From Isotricha intestinalis (taxonomy: Eukaryota; Ciliophora; Litostomatea; Vestibuliferida; Isotrichidae), in contig JAJJLU010003586.1 of assembly GCA_023807065.1 (NCBI GenBank), forward strand, positions 1-48,847: a stretch of 48,847 bases of DNA, in the 5' to 3' direction. The position numbers and the translations under genes are program-made. Shown here piece after piece: positions 20,115 through 30,324 of the stretch. Within the stretch, counting starts at the first letter, position 1, and each line of letters opens with the position of its first letter. A model generated the notes under the pieces. It made no database searches, was not told the DNA's origin, and saw only the letters and a program-made list of their open reading frames with translations.

Positions 20115-22145
20115 TTATTTTACTTTTTTTTTTCTATTTTTCTTATTTTCTGTTGATTTTTTATCTAAATTTGATTTATTTATTTCTATCTTTTTTTCAT
20201 TTTCCTTTTCTTTTGAATTTTCTAAAAGACTATTATTATGATTTTTGTTTTTTTTATTTTCTTCTGATTCTTTAAATATATCTTTAAATACTTTTTTAAG
20301 TAATTTTAATTCTTTTGTTATTAGATTATTTTTATCTTCTAATTGAATTTCATTATTTTTTTCTTTATTTATTTCATTATTTAATTCATTAATTTTTCTT
20401 TTTAAATTTTGAATTTCAAGTATATTTATATGAATTTGTTTTTCGTAATTTTTAGAAGAAATAATATAATTTTTATTTTTAATTTCAGATTCTTTTAATA
20501 AATTATTTAAAGATAATTTCTTATTTATTAATTCCTTTTCATCAATATTAATTTTATGATAATAATCTTTTTTTTCATTTAAAACATTTTTAAATTTTCT
20601 TTCAAATTTTTCTAAAGCATTTAAAGGGATAAAATTAATCAAAGCACTTTTTTCTTCCTTTTTAAAAAGAGAATGATTTCTTGAAATTTTTGTATTTGGA
20701 TATTCTTCACTTTTATAATCATTATATAATGATTCAATTAATTTTTTATTTATTAAATTATTTAAATTTGATTTCCTTCTTAAATCTAATTCTGAATTTG
20801 ATTTTTTGAATAGTTTTTTTTTTATCTCTAATTCTTGAAATATATTTTTTTTTTTTATTAAAATCTTTTCTTTTATTTTACCAACATCTATTCTTCTTAA
20901 TTCTGATTTATTTTGATTGTGAACTAAATATAAATATTCTATTTTTGTTCTTTCTAAAATTTCTAAACATTTTTTTTTTATTATTTCACAATCTGAATGT
21001 TTAGAATAAAATAATTGTAATTCTTTAACTTCTTTTTTTAAATTAATCAGTTTATGATTTAATTCAAATAATTTTACTTTTAATTCTTCTATTTTTGAAT
21101 CAAATATCATTAAATTGTATGTTTCATCTAAATTATTTTTTGAATATAAATTTTCTTTTATAAAACTTTCAATATTTGATATTTCTTTTTCAATATTATT
21201 TTTTGATTTTTTTAAATTATCAATTTGTTTATTTTTAATATTAGTTAATTGTTTATAAGAAGAATAATCAATAATTTCATTTATTTTTTTCTTTCTTTTA
21301 AATGCCATTTTAGGAAAATCAAAAGGATTTATTCTACTATATTTTCCATTCACTTGTGTTTTTATTTTTGTTAATTCATTAAATCTCTTTTTATTATCTT
21401 TGAACAATTTAGAAAGAGTATTATCTAATTTTGATATTTCTAAATTAAATTTTTCTGAAATTGGTTGAAATTCTTCTTCTTCTTTTTCAATTTGTAAAAT
21501 TATTTTATTTAATTTTTCTTCTAATTCTACATTTAAATTTATTAATTCTTTTAAATTTTCCACTTTTTTTTCTAATAATTCATCAACCTCATTTTCTGTT
21601 TGAAAATAATCATCATTTACTAATTGACTTTTATTTTCCATTTCTTCAATATTTTCATTTAAATTATTATTTTTTATTTCATTTGAATTTTCAGTATTAT
21701 CATTATTTTCTTCTATAATTTTATTTTTTTCATTTTCTTCATTAATTACAATAGTATTTGTACTTTCTTCTTTTTCATTTTGATTATTAATTTCTTCTTT
21801 TTTATTTTCAATGATTTCTATTTTTTCATTATTTATTTTTTCTTTTTTCTCTATTTTATCTTTGTTTAAATTTGGTTCAATGACTTTTTCTTTTTCTTTA
21901 TTTATAATTTGATTTGTAATTTCTATTTTATCGTTAATTAAATTTTGATATATGTTTTTTATTTTTCCATTTTTTTCAGATTCATTGTGTTTTATTTTTT
22001 CATTTATTTTATTTTCAATTTCTTCTTTTATTGTTTTATCTTTTATTTTGTTTTCATTTCTATTCACTTGATAACTTGATTCATTAACTTTTTTAATGTC
22101 TTTTTTTTTATTTATTTTTTTTTTTAATAATAAAAGTCCATCCAT
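20115..22145 (-). CDS. Long Glu/Lys/Asn-rich coiled-coil protein
   Basis: 676 residues, not recognised by domain. Residues 1-180 are low-complexity Glu/Asn/Lys/Ile. From about 185 to 620 heptads run almost without break (VENLKELINLNVELEEKLNK; LKVKLFELNHKLINLKKEVK). A short conserved-looking break at about 270-290 (GKYSRINPFDFPKMAFKRKK) lies between coils, and a basic tail ends the protein. Such proteins in ciliates are often cytoskeletal or ciliary (IFT- or CCDC-like), but no specific family could be assigned. Frame bias is strong; the poly-K/E content explains the T-rich shadow frames on the other strand. Confidence 0.75.
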   Translation of the reverse strand: MDGLLLLKKKINKKKDIKKVNESSYQVNRNENKIKDKTIKEEIENKINEKIKHNESEKNGKIKNIYQNLINDKIEITNQIINKEKEKVIEPNLNKDKIEKKEKINNEKIEIIENKKEEINNQNEKEESTNTIVINEENEKNKIIEENNDNTENSNEIKNNNLNENIEEMENKSQLVNDDYFQTENEVDELLEKKVENLKELINLNVELEEKLNKIILQIEKEEEEFQPISEKFNLEISKLDNTLSKLFKDNKKRFNELTKIKTQVNGKYSRINPFDFPKMAFKRKKKINEIIDYSSYKQLTNIKNKQIDNLKKSKNNIEKEISNIESFIKENLYSKNNLDETYNLMIFDSKIEELKVKLFELNHKLINLKKEVKELQLFYSKHSDCEIIKKKCLEILERTKIEYLYLVHNQNKSELRRIDVGKIKEKILIKKKNIFQELEIKKKLFKKSNSELDLRRKSNLNNLINKKLIESLYNDYKSEEYPNTKISRNHSLFKKEEKSALINFIPLNALEKFERKFKNVLNEKKDYYHKINIDEKELINKKLSLNNLLKESEIKNKNYIISSKNYEKQIHINILEIQNLKRKINELNNEINKEKNNEIQLEDKNNLITKELKLLKKVFKDIFKESEENKKNKNHNNSLLENSKEKENEKKIEINKSNLDKKSTENKKNRKKKVK

Positions 22146-22270
22146 TTTATTATTTAAAAATTATAAGTTATATTTATAATCTTAGTGTTATAAAAATAAA
22201 CAAATTTTTTAATAAAATAAATGATTAATAAAATAAAGATACAATAGATAAATATGTATAAACTAGCTGT

Positions 22271-23560
22271 TTAAAATATCTTACAACCTTCGCAACTACA
22301 ATTTTTTTTTTGTTCATTTTCTTCTTTTCCTTTATTAATTAATTTATCATATTGTTTTAATTCTTTTAAATAATTATTTTTTTCTTCAGAATCTTCTTCA
22401 TTTTTAACATTATTAAAAGCTTTTTTAAGTAAATCTTCTCCATCTTTAAAAGCTCTTTTAGAAATATATAATTTAATTAAATTTAAATATGCTTCATGAA
22501 AATTACAATTGGCTTCAATAGCTTTTAAAAAATTTCTTTCAGCTTTTTTTTCTTGACTTAATTGAATATAACAAAGACCTTTAAAATTAAAAGCTTCAGT
22601 ATTATTAGGTTCTAAAGAAGTACACATTGTAAAATATTCAATTGCTTTTTTATATAATTGAATTTCAATACTACATAAACCCATATTATAATATGTTTCT
22701 GCTTTTGGTATATATAAAGAAAATTTTTCATAATAAAACAAAGCTTCTTTATAATGTTCATTTTTTTGATAACAGATACCTAAATTTTCATATATTTCTA
22801 TTACATTTTTATAATGATATTCCAAGGATCTTATATATAATTCAATTGCTTCTTGATATTTTTTTTCATCTTGAGATATTCTACCATAATAATATAATAA
22901 ATTTGGATTATTTGAGTTAATTTTATTTATTTTATTTAAACAATCCATTAATTCATTTTTTTTATTTTTCATACAATATAATGTTTTAATTTTTATCACT
23001 AAAGATTCTTCATTGGTTTCATCAATTTGAAGAGATTTATTTATATTATTTAATGAATTATTATAATCTTCATAAATAAAGTATATTTCAGCTTTAATAT
23101 TTAACATTTCTTTCTCAGAAAATTTTGATTTAATAATATTTTCAGCAAATAATAGAGCATCATTAATTTTATGAATGTAAGCAAGAGAAAGAGCCTTTCC
23201 TCTATAAGCTTCAATTTTACATTCTTTTGGAAATTTCTCTAAAATAGTATTATATATTTTTAATGATTCATTATGATGATGCTTTTTTTCATCTTCTCTT
23301 GCTATTGATATTAATTGTTCGTATGTGTAATCAATATTTTCTTTATTTTTTTTTTCAAATTTATCGATATCTTCAGCATATTCACTACTATTTATAAAAG
23401 AACGAGAATTTAAATCATTTGTTTCTTTATAATTTAATAATTCTTTACTTGTTACTTCCTCTTTTGAAACTTTTTTCCCATTATGTGTTATTATTATTAT
23501 ACTACTTCCATCATCATTTGATGAATTAATCAGTTCTTTTGAATTTTTTAGATTAGACAT
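22271..23560 (-). CDS. TPR-repeat protein with C-terminal CaaX-like motif
   Basis: 429 residues. An acidic/Ser-rich leader (1-75) is followed by about nine tetratricopeptide repeats at roughly 78-390. Recognisable helices include ALSLAYIHKINDALLFAENI, YYYGRISQDEKKYQEAIELY, ENLGICYQKNEHYKEALFYY, YYNMGLCSIEIQLYKKAIEY and AFNFKGLCYIQLSQEKKAER, each with the Gly/Ala/Tyr pattern of TPRs. The last residues are CSCEGCKIF: CKIF fits a CaaX box for prenylation, with Cys upstream that could be palmitoylated. I infer a membrane-tethered TPR scaffold. No J domain, phosphatase or other catalytic part is present. It lies between two other minus-strand genes with 125- and 230-base gaps. Confidence 0.88.
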   Translation of the reverse strand: MSNLKNSKELINSSNDDGSSIIIITHNGKKVSKEEVTSKELLNYKETNDLNSRSFINSSEYAEDIDKFEKKNKENIDYTYEQLISIAREDEKKHHHNESLKIYNTILEKFPKECKIEAYRGKALSLAYIHKINDALLFAENIIKSKFSEKEMLNIKAEIYFIYEDYNNSLNNINKSLQIDETNEESLVIKIKTLYCMKNKKNELMDCLNKINKINSNNPNLLYYYGRISQDEKKYQEAIELYIRSLEYHYKNVIEIYENLGICYQKNEHYKEALFYYEKFSLYIPKAETYYNMGLCSIEIQLYKKAIEYFTMCTSLEPNNTEAFNFKGLCYIQLSQEKKAERNFLKAIEANCNFHEAYLNLIKLYISKRAFKDGEDLLKKAFNNVKNEEDSEEKNNYLKELKQYDKLINKGKEENEQKKNCSCEGCKIF

Positions 23561-23791
23561 CTATAATTATTTATTCATAAAATTTTTTTATAAATAATTA
23601 AAAATATATATAATAAAGTATAGGTAAAAGATTTTATAAATAAATTTTATATTTATTATTGAATTCTTTATCTCTCTTTAATATTATTGATTTTATATTA
23701 ATAATATAAAAGTTTTTCTAATTATATTTGAATGATAAAAAACAATTTAAATAATGACATTTAATAATTAATGTTTTTCCTAATTATTATC

Positions 23792-25579
23792 TTAAAGTAC
23801 GCTATATTTATCAAACATATTTTCTTCATTAGAATAACCTTCAACAGGAAAAGGTGAAGGCATATTACTAAAAATATTACTAGAAAAAAATTCTTGATCA
23901 ATAGTTAATTTAAAAGCATCATCTATTAATCTAGGTAATAACATTCTAATTAAAGGAGAACTAAATTCTAATCCAGGATTAGTATTAATTTCAATTAAAA
24001 AGGGATTAAAGTTTTCATCAATCATAAAATCATAACCAAATATTTCAAAACAATTTTTTCTATTCATTAAATTTATTCTTTGTTTAGCAGCTCCAGCAGT
24101 AATTCTTACAATTTTACATATTTTAGGATAAATCATTTTTTTAAAATTAACATTAATATTATTATCTTCAAATTGTTTTTGTAAGTCTTTAAAAGGAATT
24201 TCATTTCCAATTTCTATTTTACTAAATTCAGCATTATGTTTTTGAACACTATAATTAGTTAAATGAATATATAAATCAGTTGAATTTGAATCATATTGTT
24301 CACAAGTTGCTTTTAAATGACCTTCTTTAAATACATAAACAAAATCAGGTTGATTTCCAATAAATAAAACCCATAATCTAATATCAAATTTTCTTCCATG
24401 ATATAATAAAGGTTTTTCTATATATTTTTGTAATATTATTCTTTTACATTTTTTCTTTTTACCATATAAATTATCCATTTTATAATGTTCTTTTATTTGC
24501 ATTATATCATTTTCTATTTTTTCCAAATCACTTTCTACTTTTATACACATTCCTCTATTTAAATTTACTGCTTTTAATATCCATAAATTTTTTCCATTAT
24601 AATGAGTTTGTGGTATTGTTATTTTTTGAGAAGATCCTAGTTTTTTATTTAAATATGTATTAAATAAATCACTGTATTTATTATTTCTTTTTTCATTACC
24701 CCCATTAGCAATATATTTCTCTATATTATTATAAATATTTTTAAATTGTTCAATTTGATTTTTTAAATCTTCTTTTTTTAATTCTAATATAATTGTAAAA
24801 GGGAAAAAAGAAAATAAATTATATGATTTTTTCTCACAATGTTTTAATAAAGTTAAAAATAAATGTTTTTTATTTGAAATAACTTTATGATATTCTAAAT
24901 GATTAACATATTGTCTATTATTTTGTAAATTATGATAATCAATATCTTTACTTAAAGGACTCCAAAATAAATCACAATAAGTTTTAAATTCAGTTTCAGC
25001 CCAAATTTTATTTCTATATTCAAAACATTGTTCTATTAATCTAGAATTATTTCCTCTTACAATATGATAAGTTAATTTATATGTTGGAGATGATTTTTTT
25101 TTAATTGGATTTAATGAAATTTTTTTTTGAATTTTTTGAGTTAATATATTTTGAGGTGATAAAGAACGAGATAATATTTTTTCGTCTTTTTCATTTATTA
25201 TATTTTGAGATAATAACTTTTTTATTTTTTTTATTTTTGTATTTTCTGTTTTATTTTCTTCAATTGGAGGTTTTATTATATTTAAACTTTGAACAGATTT
25301 ACTTAAATTATTTTGGGATAATGTTAATTCATTTAATTTTTTATTATCATTGGATTCTTTCATTAATTGCTCTATTTGCTTTTTTTCTTCCATTTCCATT
25401 ATTTTTCTTTTCCTTTTTTCTTCTAATAATTCTAACATTAATAAACGTCTTTTTAAATCATTTAATTTTATTTCATCATTTTCATGGCTTTGTAATAGTT
25501 TTAAATTTGAAGTATATATATCTATTTCTCTATTTTTATTTAATAATGTAATATTTGGTTGAATATTAGTTTCTATCAT
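23792..25579 (-). CDS. Tubulin-tyrosine-ligase-like protein (TTLL)
   Basis: 595 residues. A basic coiled-coil N-terminus (1-150, with LKRRLLMLELLEEKRKRKI) is followed by a TTL domain at about 160-575. ATP-grasp hallmarks seen: LWILKAVNLNRGMCI (nucleotide lysine region), IILQKYIEKPLLYHGRKFDI with RLWVLF after it, LYIHLTNYSVQ, and FEIFGYDFMIDENFNPFLIE ending INTNPGLE, giving the Mg-binding Glu and Asn. Members add Glu, Gly or Tyr to tubulin or other proteins. The INTNPG variant (versus VNxSPS in many TTLLs) is common in divergent protist members. Whether it is a glutamylase or glycylase cannot be decided here. Likely place: axonemal or cortical microtubules. Confidence 0.93.
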   Translation of the reverse strand: MIETNIQPNITLLNKNREIDIYTSNLKLLQSHENDEIKLNDLKRRLLMLELLEEKRKRKIMEMEEKKQIEQLMKESNDNKKLNELTLSQNNLSKSVQSLNIIKPPIEENKTENTKIKKIKKLLSQNIINEKDEKILSRSLSPQNILTQKIQKKISLNPIKKKSSPTYKLTYHIVRGNNSRLIEQCFEYRNKIWAETEFKTYCDLFWSPLSKDIDYHNLQNNRQYVNHLEYHKVISNKKHLFLTLLKHCEKKSYNLFSFFPFTIILELKKEDLKNQIEQFKNIYNNIEKYIANGGNEKRNNKYSDLFNTYLNKKLGSSQKITIPQTHYNGKNLWILKAVNLNRGMCIKVESDLEKIENDIMQIKEHYKMDNLYGKKKKCKRIILQKYIEKPLLYHGRKFDIRLWVLFIGNQPDFVYVFKEGHLKATCEQYDSNSTDLYIHLTNYSVQKHNAEFSKIEIGNEIPFKDLQKQFEDNNINVNFKKMIYPKICKIVRITAGAAKQRINLMNRKNCFEIFGYDFMIDENFNPFLIEINTNPGLEFSSPLIRMLLPRLIDDAFKLTIDQEFFSSNIFSNMPSPFPVEGYSNEENMFDKYSVL

Positions 25580-25840
25580 TTTTTTAATAATTAAATATAA
25601 ATTTAATTTATAATTCTTAGTTTTCCAAAAAAATTATTTTGAAATATTATATTTCCAAAGAATCATTTATTTTATTAAGTTTTTTAAATTAAATTATTTA
25701 AATGCCAATAAATTCCATAGATTTATTTTTTATATATATTATTTTATTTACAACTAAATAATTCTATTATGGCAATATTTATAATCATAAATAATGCCAA
25801 TATTTATATTATAAAAATTCATAAATCCACTTTTAACATT

Positions 25841-26251
25841 TTAAAAATTCTTTTTTAGTATTTTATGTTCGCATTCTTTATCAAGATTTAAACTTTTGCA
25901 ACGAGGACAACAATTATTTTGTAGAAATTCTAAAATATTATTTAATTCTTCTTTTAATGAAAGATTTTCTTTTATCATTGCCGAATAAACTGATTTAATT
26001 TTTTCTCTATATTTTTTAGCATTTTCTCTGTTTTTCATTTTTGAATATTCATTATTTTGGATTTTCTTTGGTTTTTTTTTACTTTTATTTTCTTCTTTGG
26101 ATTCATTATAATTTAAATGAGAAGCATCAATTTTTTTATTTATAAAATCTTTTTTTTCAAAAAGATTATAATCAATTGAATCATCTTTAAAAATTCGAAT
26201 GTTATTTATTGATTCAGTTTCAATTATTTGAAAATAATCATCATTTTCCAT
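25841..26251 (-). CDS. Small bZIP-like protein with Cys-rich tail
   Basis: 136 residues. An acidic N-terminus precedes a basic region at about 55-90 (KKKPKKIQNNEYSKMKNREN, continuing AKKYREK), which approximates the bZIP signature N-x2-x-A-x2-Y-R. It is followed by a short Leu-containing helix (MIKENLSLKEELNNILEFLQ). After this comes CCPRCKSLNLDKECEHKI, a possible zinc site with CxxC and C.H. The leucine zipper is only about three heptads. I infer a DNA-binding protein at moderate confidence; a non-bZIP coiled coil with a zinc knuckle is the alternative. Confidence 0.65.
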   Translation of the reverse strand: MENDDYFQIIETESINNIRIFKDDSIDYNLFEKKDFINKKIDASHLNYNESKEENKSKKKPKKIQNNEYSKMKNRENAKKYREKIKSVYSAMIKENLSLKEELNNILEFLQNNCCPRCKSLNLDKECEHKILKKNF

Positions 26252-26366
26252 TTGATACTTTATAGGTGTATTTCAATTATAAAAAATAAATACAATTATT
26301 CTTAAAAAAAAGAAAAAAAAGTAAAATAAAAAATAATATTATATATAATTTTTAAAAAAATATTAT

Positions 26367-26794
26367 TTACTTTTTACCTAATTTCTTTTTAGCTTCTTCA
26401 ATTTTTTTTCTTGCTAATTCCCTTTTTTCAGCATATATATCAGAAATAGTTTGTTTAACTTTAGCTTTGCATTTATGATCAGATTCTATTTTATGTTGTA
26501 AACAAAATAATCCTTTACAAAAAGGACATTCAATAGGTTCCATATTTTTTATTTCTCCTTTACAAAAATCACATTTTTTAATTTGATAATTAAATTCAAT
26601 GTTTTTCTTTTTTTCTTCTTCTTCTTCTTTTACAAAAGGACATGAAACTTCATTATGATAATGCTCTTTACATAAATTTTTTTTACATCTTCCACAATAA
26701 AAATTTAAATAATCTTTTTGCTTACATAAAGGATAATCACTATAATTTTATTTTAGTTTTTTTACCAATGTTTTCCTATGTTGTTATCTTCCAT
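26367..26794 (-). CDS. AN1-type zinc finger protein (ZFAND2-like), two exons
   Basis: The gene is visible only after removing a 26-nt intron (26740-26765, GT...TAG) from a start at 26794; the spliced product has 133 residues. The first zinc-ligand Cys (residue 10) is built across the splice junction (TG|T), which supports the model. Two AN1 fingers: residues 10-43 (CDYPLCKQKDYLNFYCGRC, then LCKEHYHNEVSC) and about 65-99 (CDFCKGEIKN, then CPFCKGLFCLQHKIESDHKC). A Lys/Glu-rich helical tail follows. Family members (AIRAP/Cuz1-like) bind the proteasome or p97 under arsenite or protein stress. The paired AN1 architecture is certain; the exact orthology is not. Confidence 0.88.
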
Positions 26795-27156
26795 CTTAAT
26801 TTAATTTAAATAATAAATTTATAAAAAGTATATTATTACTGTTTTTATTGTTTTTTTAATCAATAAGAATTTAAAAAAACACAATTAAATTATATAAGAA
26901 AATAAAAAAGTCTTTTCTAAAGAAATCTTAGTATCAACCTTATTATTCTTTTTTAATGTTGAAGAATTAAAATTATTTTTAATATAATTTATAAATATTA
27001 TATTCATTTATTTTTTCTTTAATTATATAAATAATAATAATTTAATTAGAAAATAATAATATTATTTAATGGCAGAAAAGGAGAACAAAAATATATAAAA
27101 GAATTATTAAATAATCATTTTATCAACAGATTTAATATATTCTGTTCTTTTTATTT
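26795..27156. other. AT-rich intergenic region, no gene seen
   Basis: About 360 bases between two minus-strand genes. A 9-codon plus-strand ORF at about 27070 is the only non-A/T-like patch and is not credible as a gene. Confidence 0.5.
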
Positions 27157-28079
27157 TTAAATGTTAGAATATTTTTTATTTTGTCTTTCTCTTTTATGAT
27201 TTACATAATTTAATTCATTTAATTTAAAAGAAATATTTTGAAGAGATTCATTTTTTTCAATATTTTTACAAGATATACATTTACACATTTTATTACATAT
27301 AGTTTTATTTTTATAACATTCACAATATTTTTTCTGGCAATTATTTTTAGTACATTTACAAATTATTTCATTTGAATTATTAAGGTTTTTAGATTGTGAT
27401 TTAATATATAATATTTGTTTTATTTTCTCAATTTTTTGAATATTATTTTCATTATTTAAGCAATTATTACATTTACAATTATCACAATATTTTCCATTTG
27501 AAAAACATTCACAATAATTCTTTAAACATTTTGATCTTTTACATTTACATTTTATATTCTTTATTTTCTTTTCTTTTACTTTTTCTATTATTTTTTTAAT
27601 ATCTTTATCAATTGTATTATTAATACATTCATTGAATAAAATGTTATTGTTAAATAATTTCAATTTGAAAACATTTTCTCCTTTTTTTTGTTCACTCCAA
27701 AGTTTATTGATTATTTTTTCACTAATAATTAAAATTAATTATACCTTTTTTCAAAAATTAAATTTGAATTTTGAAAATTTGAATTGAGTAATTTAATTGA
27801 AAATTTACTTTGATTATTTGAATTATTACATTCTAACTTCTTTGAAAATGAATTATTAATTTTAGAATCAAATATTTGTTTTGTATCTTGATTGTAATTT
27901 GAAAAATTTGAGTTTAACAATTGACTCATAAAATTTTGAGATGGAGAGATTGATAAACTATTATTAAATATTTTTTTTGAATCAATATCAATTAATTCAT
28001 TGTCATTTTTAAAAATTGATTCTTCAAATTGTGAAAAATTTTTTTTAATGTTTGATGAATTTTTATAATTATTAGACAT
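27157..28079 (-). CDS. CXC (CRC) domain protein, tesmin/LIN54-like, two exons
   Basis: A start at 28079, a first exon to 27745, a 23-nt intron (27722-27744) and a second exon to 27157 give one open frame of 299 residues. The N-terminal 150 residues are Ser/Asn-rich and disordered. Two CXC repeats follow: CKCKRSKCLKNYCECFSNGK with CDNCKCNNC, and CKCTKNNCQKKYCECYKNKT with CNKMCKCISC. Each contains the Tyr (in NYC/KYC) that inserts into the DNA minor groove in LIN54. Family role: sequence-specific DNA binding to CHR-type sites in cell-cycle control. The usual RNPxAFxPK linker between repeats is not seen; the linker is KIKQILYIKSQSKNLNN instead. The start of the second exon as a separate gene is rejected because it lacks ATG. 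Confidence 0.88.
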
Positions 28080-28356
28080 TTAAGATAAAAATTAATTCTC
28101 CTTTTCATAAAGGAAATTATAAAAATCAAATATTCAAAAAAAAATTTATATTTTAAAAATAATTTATTTATTGTTTTCTTTAAATGTTTAATATGTTAAA
28201 TATTAAATATTACATTAATAAATCAAATAAAAATTTATGATTTTGATTAAATTAAATTTTAATAATGAAATATTAACCGAAACAATATTAAAAAAATATC
28301 TAAAATTCAATAAATAATAGATAATCTAAATTATAAAATTACCATTTTTAAATAAA

Positions 28357-30093
28357 TTATGCTTTGACTTTATTATTAGAGTTGATATTATCTATGGAAT
28401 CGACTGAACTACAACAACAACAATTTTTTTTCTTATTTTTCTTAAATGTATCATAATAATTAGGTAATAAATCTTTAACCCAAAAATTTTTTATTTTTTC
28501 ATTAATTTCAGTCTTTTTCATTTTATTGTTTTTCCCATTAATAATTTTTAAAAGGTTATTTTTTGCATCTATTTCAAAATAATCTTTTATTTTAATTCTT
28601 TCAAAATTATTTGTTGGATCGAATTCCTGATAATAAACTTTACATTGTTTTAAACTTAAATTCATTAATGACTCAATAGATTTTAAAAATTCATTTACTT
28701 TAGAAATAACTGTTTTAATTTCATTAAATTTAAAAAAACAAACATTCTCATCATTAGGTAGAATTAAATAACCTTCAAAAATATTTTTTTTCGAATATTC
28801 TTGACATAAAACAAAACCTTTTTCAAGAAAAAAAAGAAAAATATTATATTTTTCAATAAATATTTTAGAATCATATAAAAATAAATCATTAACTTGTTTA
28901 TCAATTCTTTTAGTGATTATTATTTCTTCATTAGTATTACCTGGAGTAAATAATTCAATACTGTTAATTTCAAAATTATTATTTTCCATAAGAATACCAA
29001 TTTCAGTTGAATTATTACTACTAGGAAAAATATTTTTAGATAAAGTAATTTTATTTTTATCATTAATATTTTGGATAGAAAAATATTTATTTTTATGAAA
29101 AGATTCATAATAAATATCTTTCTTTTTATTTTTCATTTCTACTTCAATTAAATCATCTTTAAAATTTATTTGTTCGCCATATTCAAATTCATATGAAGGA
29201 CATTCATAATTATTATCTAAAAATTTTCCAAAAAAAAAGAAATTTCCATTTTTTAATAAACCAACGTCTAAAGAAAATCCAGTGGCACTTGGATTTAAAG
29301 AAAATTTCATTATACCTAAATAAATTAATCCTTCACAATTTGTTATTCCAAAACCATTCATTATAATTTTTTTCGTTTCTCCTTTATATGTTAAAAAATA
29401 ACCATATATTACTTGAGAATTTTCTCCTATTAATAAACCTTTTTTTAAAGAATAATCATTGGTGAAATTATTATTTGATAATATACTAGATAATATAATA
29501 AATAATCTTTCATTTTCTTCATTTTTTATTAAAGTTTCACCAAAGAAATTAAATTTATTTTGATTACATCGAAATTGTTCTTTAATTTTAAATTTTTTTA
29601 TTTTTGAAATGTAAGGACTTTGGAAAAAATATAAAACAAGGAAATTCTTAATCATTGTAGTAACTTTATGAGTGGAAATATTTTGAGCAATATAATCAAA
29701 CCAATCATAAGTATAATTATCAATTGAAGTAATTAAATGTCCAATAACTTGATGAACTTCAGAAGCAGAATTAGAAAGAAATGAATCACAATTATTACAA
29801 TAATAAAAATAAACTTTAGTTAATGGTTTAACATCAATATTTAAATTACCATATAATGATATTATTCTTTGTATTATTTTATTTTCTGTAAAATTATATT
29901 CATTTGGAAGTTGAATTGTAGTCTCTTGATCAATTGGACATTTTTCTCTTTTTCTATTTAGCATATCTTTTAAACATTTTTTACATATTGTGTGACCACA
30001 TTCTAATGATACCGCTACATTTTGTTCGTTTTCGTAAAATTGCTCCATGCATATTTGACATGATAACCCCTCTAAAGATAGAAAATCCACCAT
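28357..30093 (-). CDS. RING-finger protein (C3HC3D type) with Cys-cluster tail
   Basis: 578 residues. RING at about 11-55: CQICMEQFYENEQNVAVSLE, then CGHTICKKCL and CPID, where the last zinc ligand is Asp as in some TRAF-like RINGs. A second Cys pair, YYCNNCDSFL, at about 98-105 followed by HQVIGH may be a further zinc site. The region at about 210-330 is Gly/Tyr/Phe-rich and beta-like (GLLIGENSQVIYGYFL; GLIYLGIMKFSLN), faintly like MORN units. The C-terminus has CCCCSS, a likely palmitoylation cluster. I infer an E3 ubiquitin ligase, possibly membrane-attached. It is divergent from the Pumilio gene with about 230 bases between starts. Confidence 0.83.
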   Translation of the reverse strand: MVDFLSLEGLSCQICMEQFYENEQNVAVSLECGHTICKKCLKDMLNRKREKCPIDQETTIQLPNEYNFTENKIIQRIISLYGNLNIDVKPLTKVYFYYCNNCDSFLSNSASEVHQVIGHLITSIDNYTYDWFDYIAQNISTHKVTTMIKNFLVLYFFQSPYISKIKKFKIKEQFRCNQNKFNFFGETLIKNEENERLFIILSSILSNNNFTNDYSLKKGLLIGENSQVIYGYFLTYKGETKKIIMNGFGITNCEGLIYLGIMKFSLNPSATGFSLDVGLLKNGNFFFFGKFLDNNYECPSYEFEYGEQINFKDDLIEVEMKNKKKDIYYESFHKNKYFSIQNINDKNKITLSKNIFPSSNNSTEIGILMENNNFEINSIELFTPGNTNEEIIITKRIDKQVNDLFLYDSKIFIEKYNIFLFFLEKGFVLCQEYSKKNIFEGYLILPNDENVCFFKFNEIKTVISKVNEFLKSIESLMNLSLKQCKVYYQEFDPTNNFERIKIKDYFEIDAKNNLLKIINGKNNKMKKTEINEKIKNFWVKDLLPNYYDTFKKNKKKNCCCCSSVDSIDNINSNNKVKA

Positions 30094-30324
30094 ATTATCT
30101 TTTTTTTTTCTTTTTATTTATTAAATTATTGTTATTATACGTTTTGGATTTTATTTTTTCTTATTATTATAAGCTTATTTGTAGGATTTTAATTTAAATT
30201 TTATTATTTAATAATTAAAGATTCTTTTTATTTTATTATTTATATTATATTAATAATACATTTTAATTTTAATATTAAATTGTGATTATTTTAAAAAAAT
30301 ATTGATAAAATTAAAAAATTTAAA

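Noticed and set aside
21461..21718. Plus-strand Leu/Phe-rich frames opposite the coiled-coil, TTLL and SF1 genes
   Set aside because: Antisense of Glu/Lys/Asn-rich coding sequence always reads as Leu/Phe/Ile. No ATG context or motif supports them.
27157..27663. CXC-domain region as a stand-alone gene
   Set aside because: No ATG at its head. A 23-nt intron joins it in frame to the upstream Ser/Asn-rich exon.
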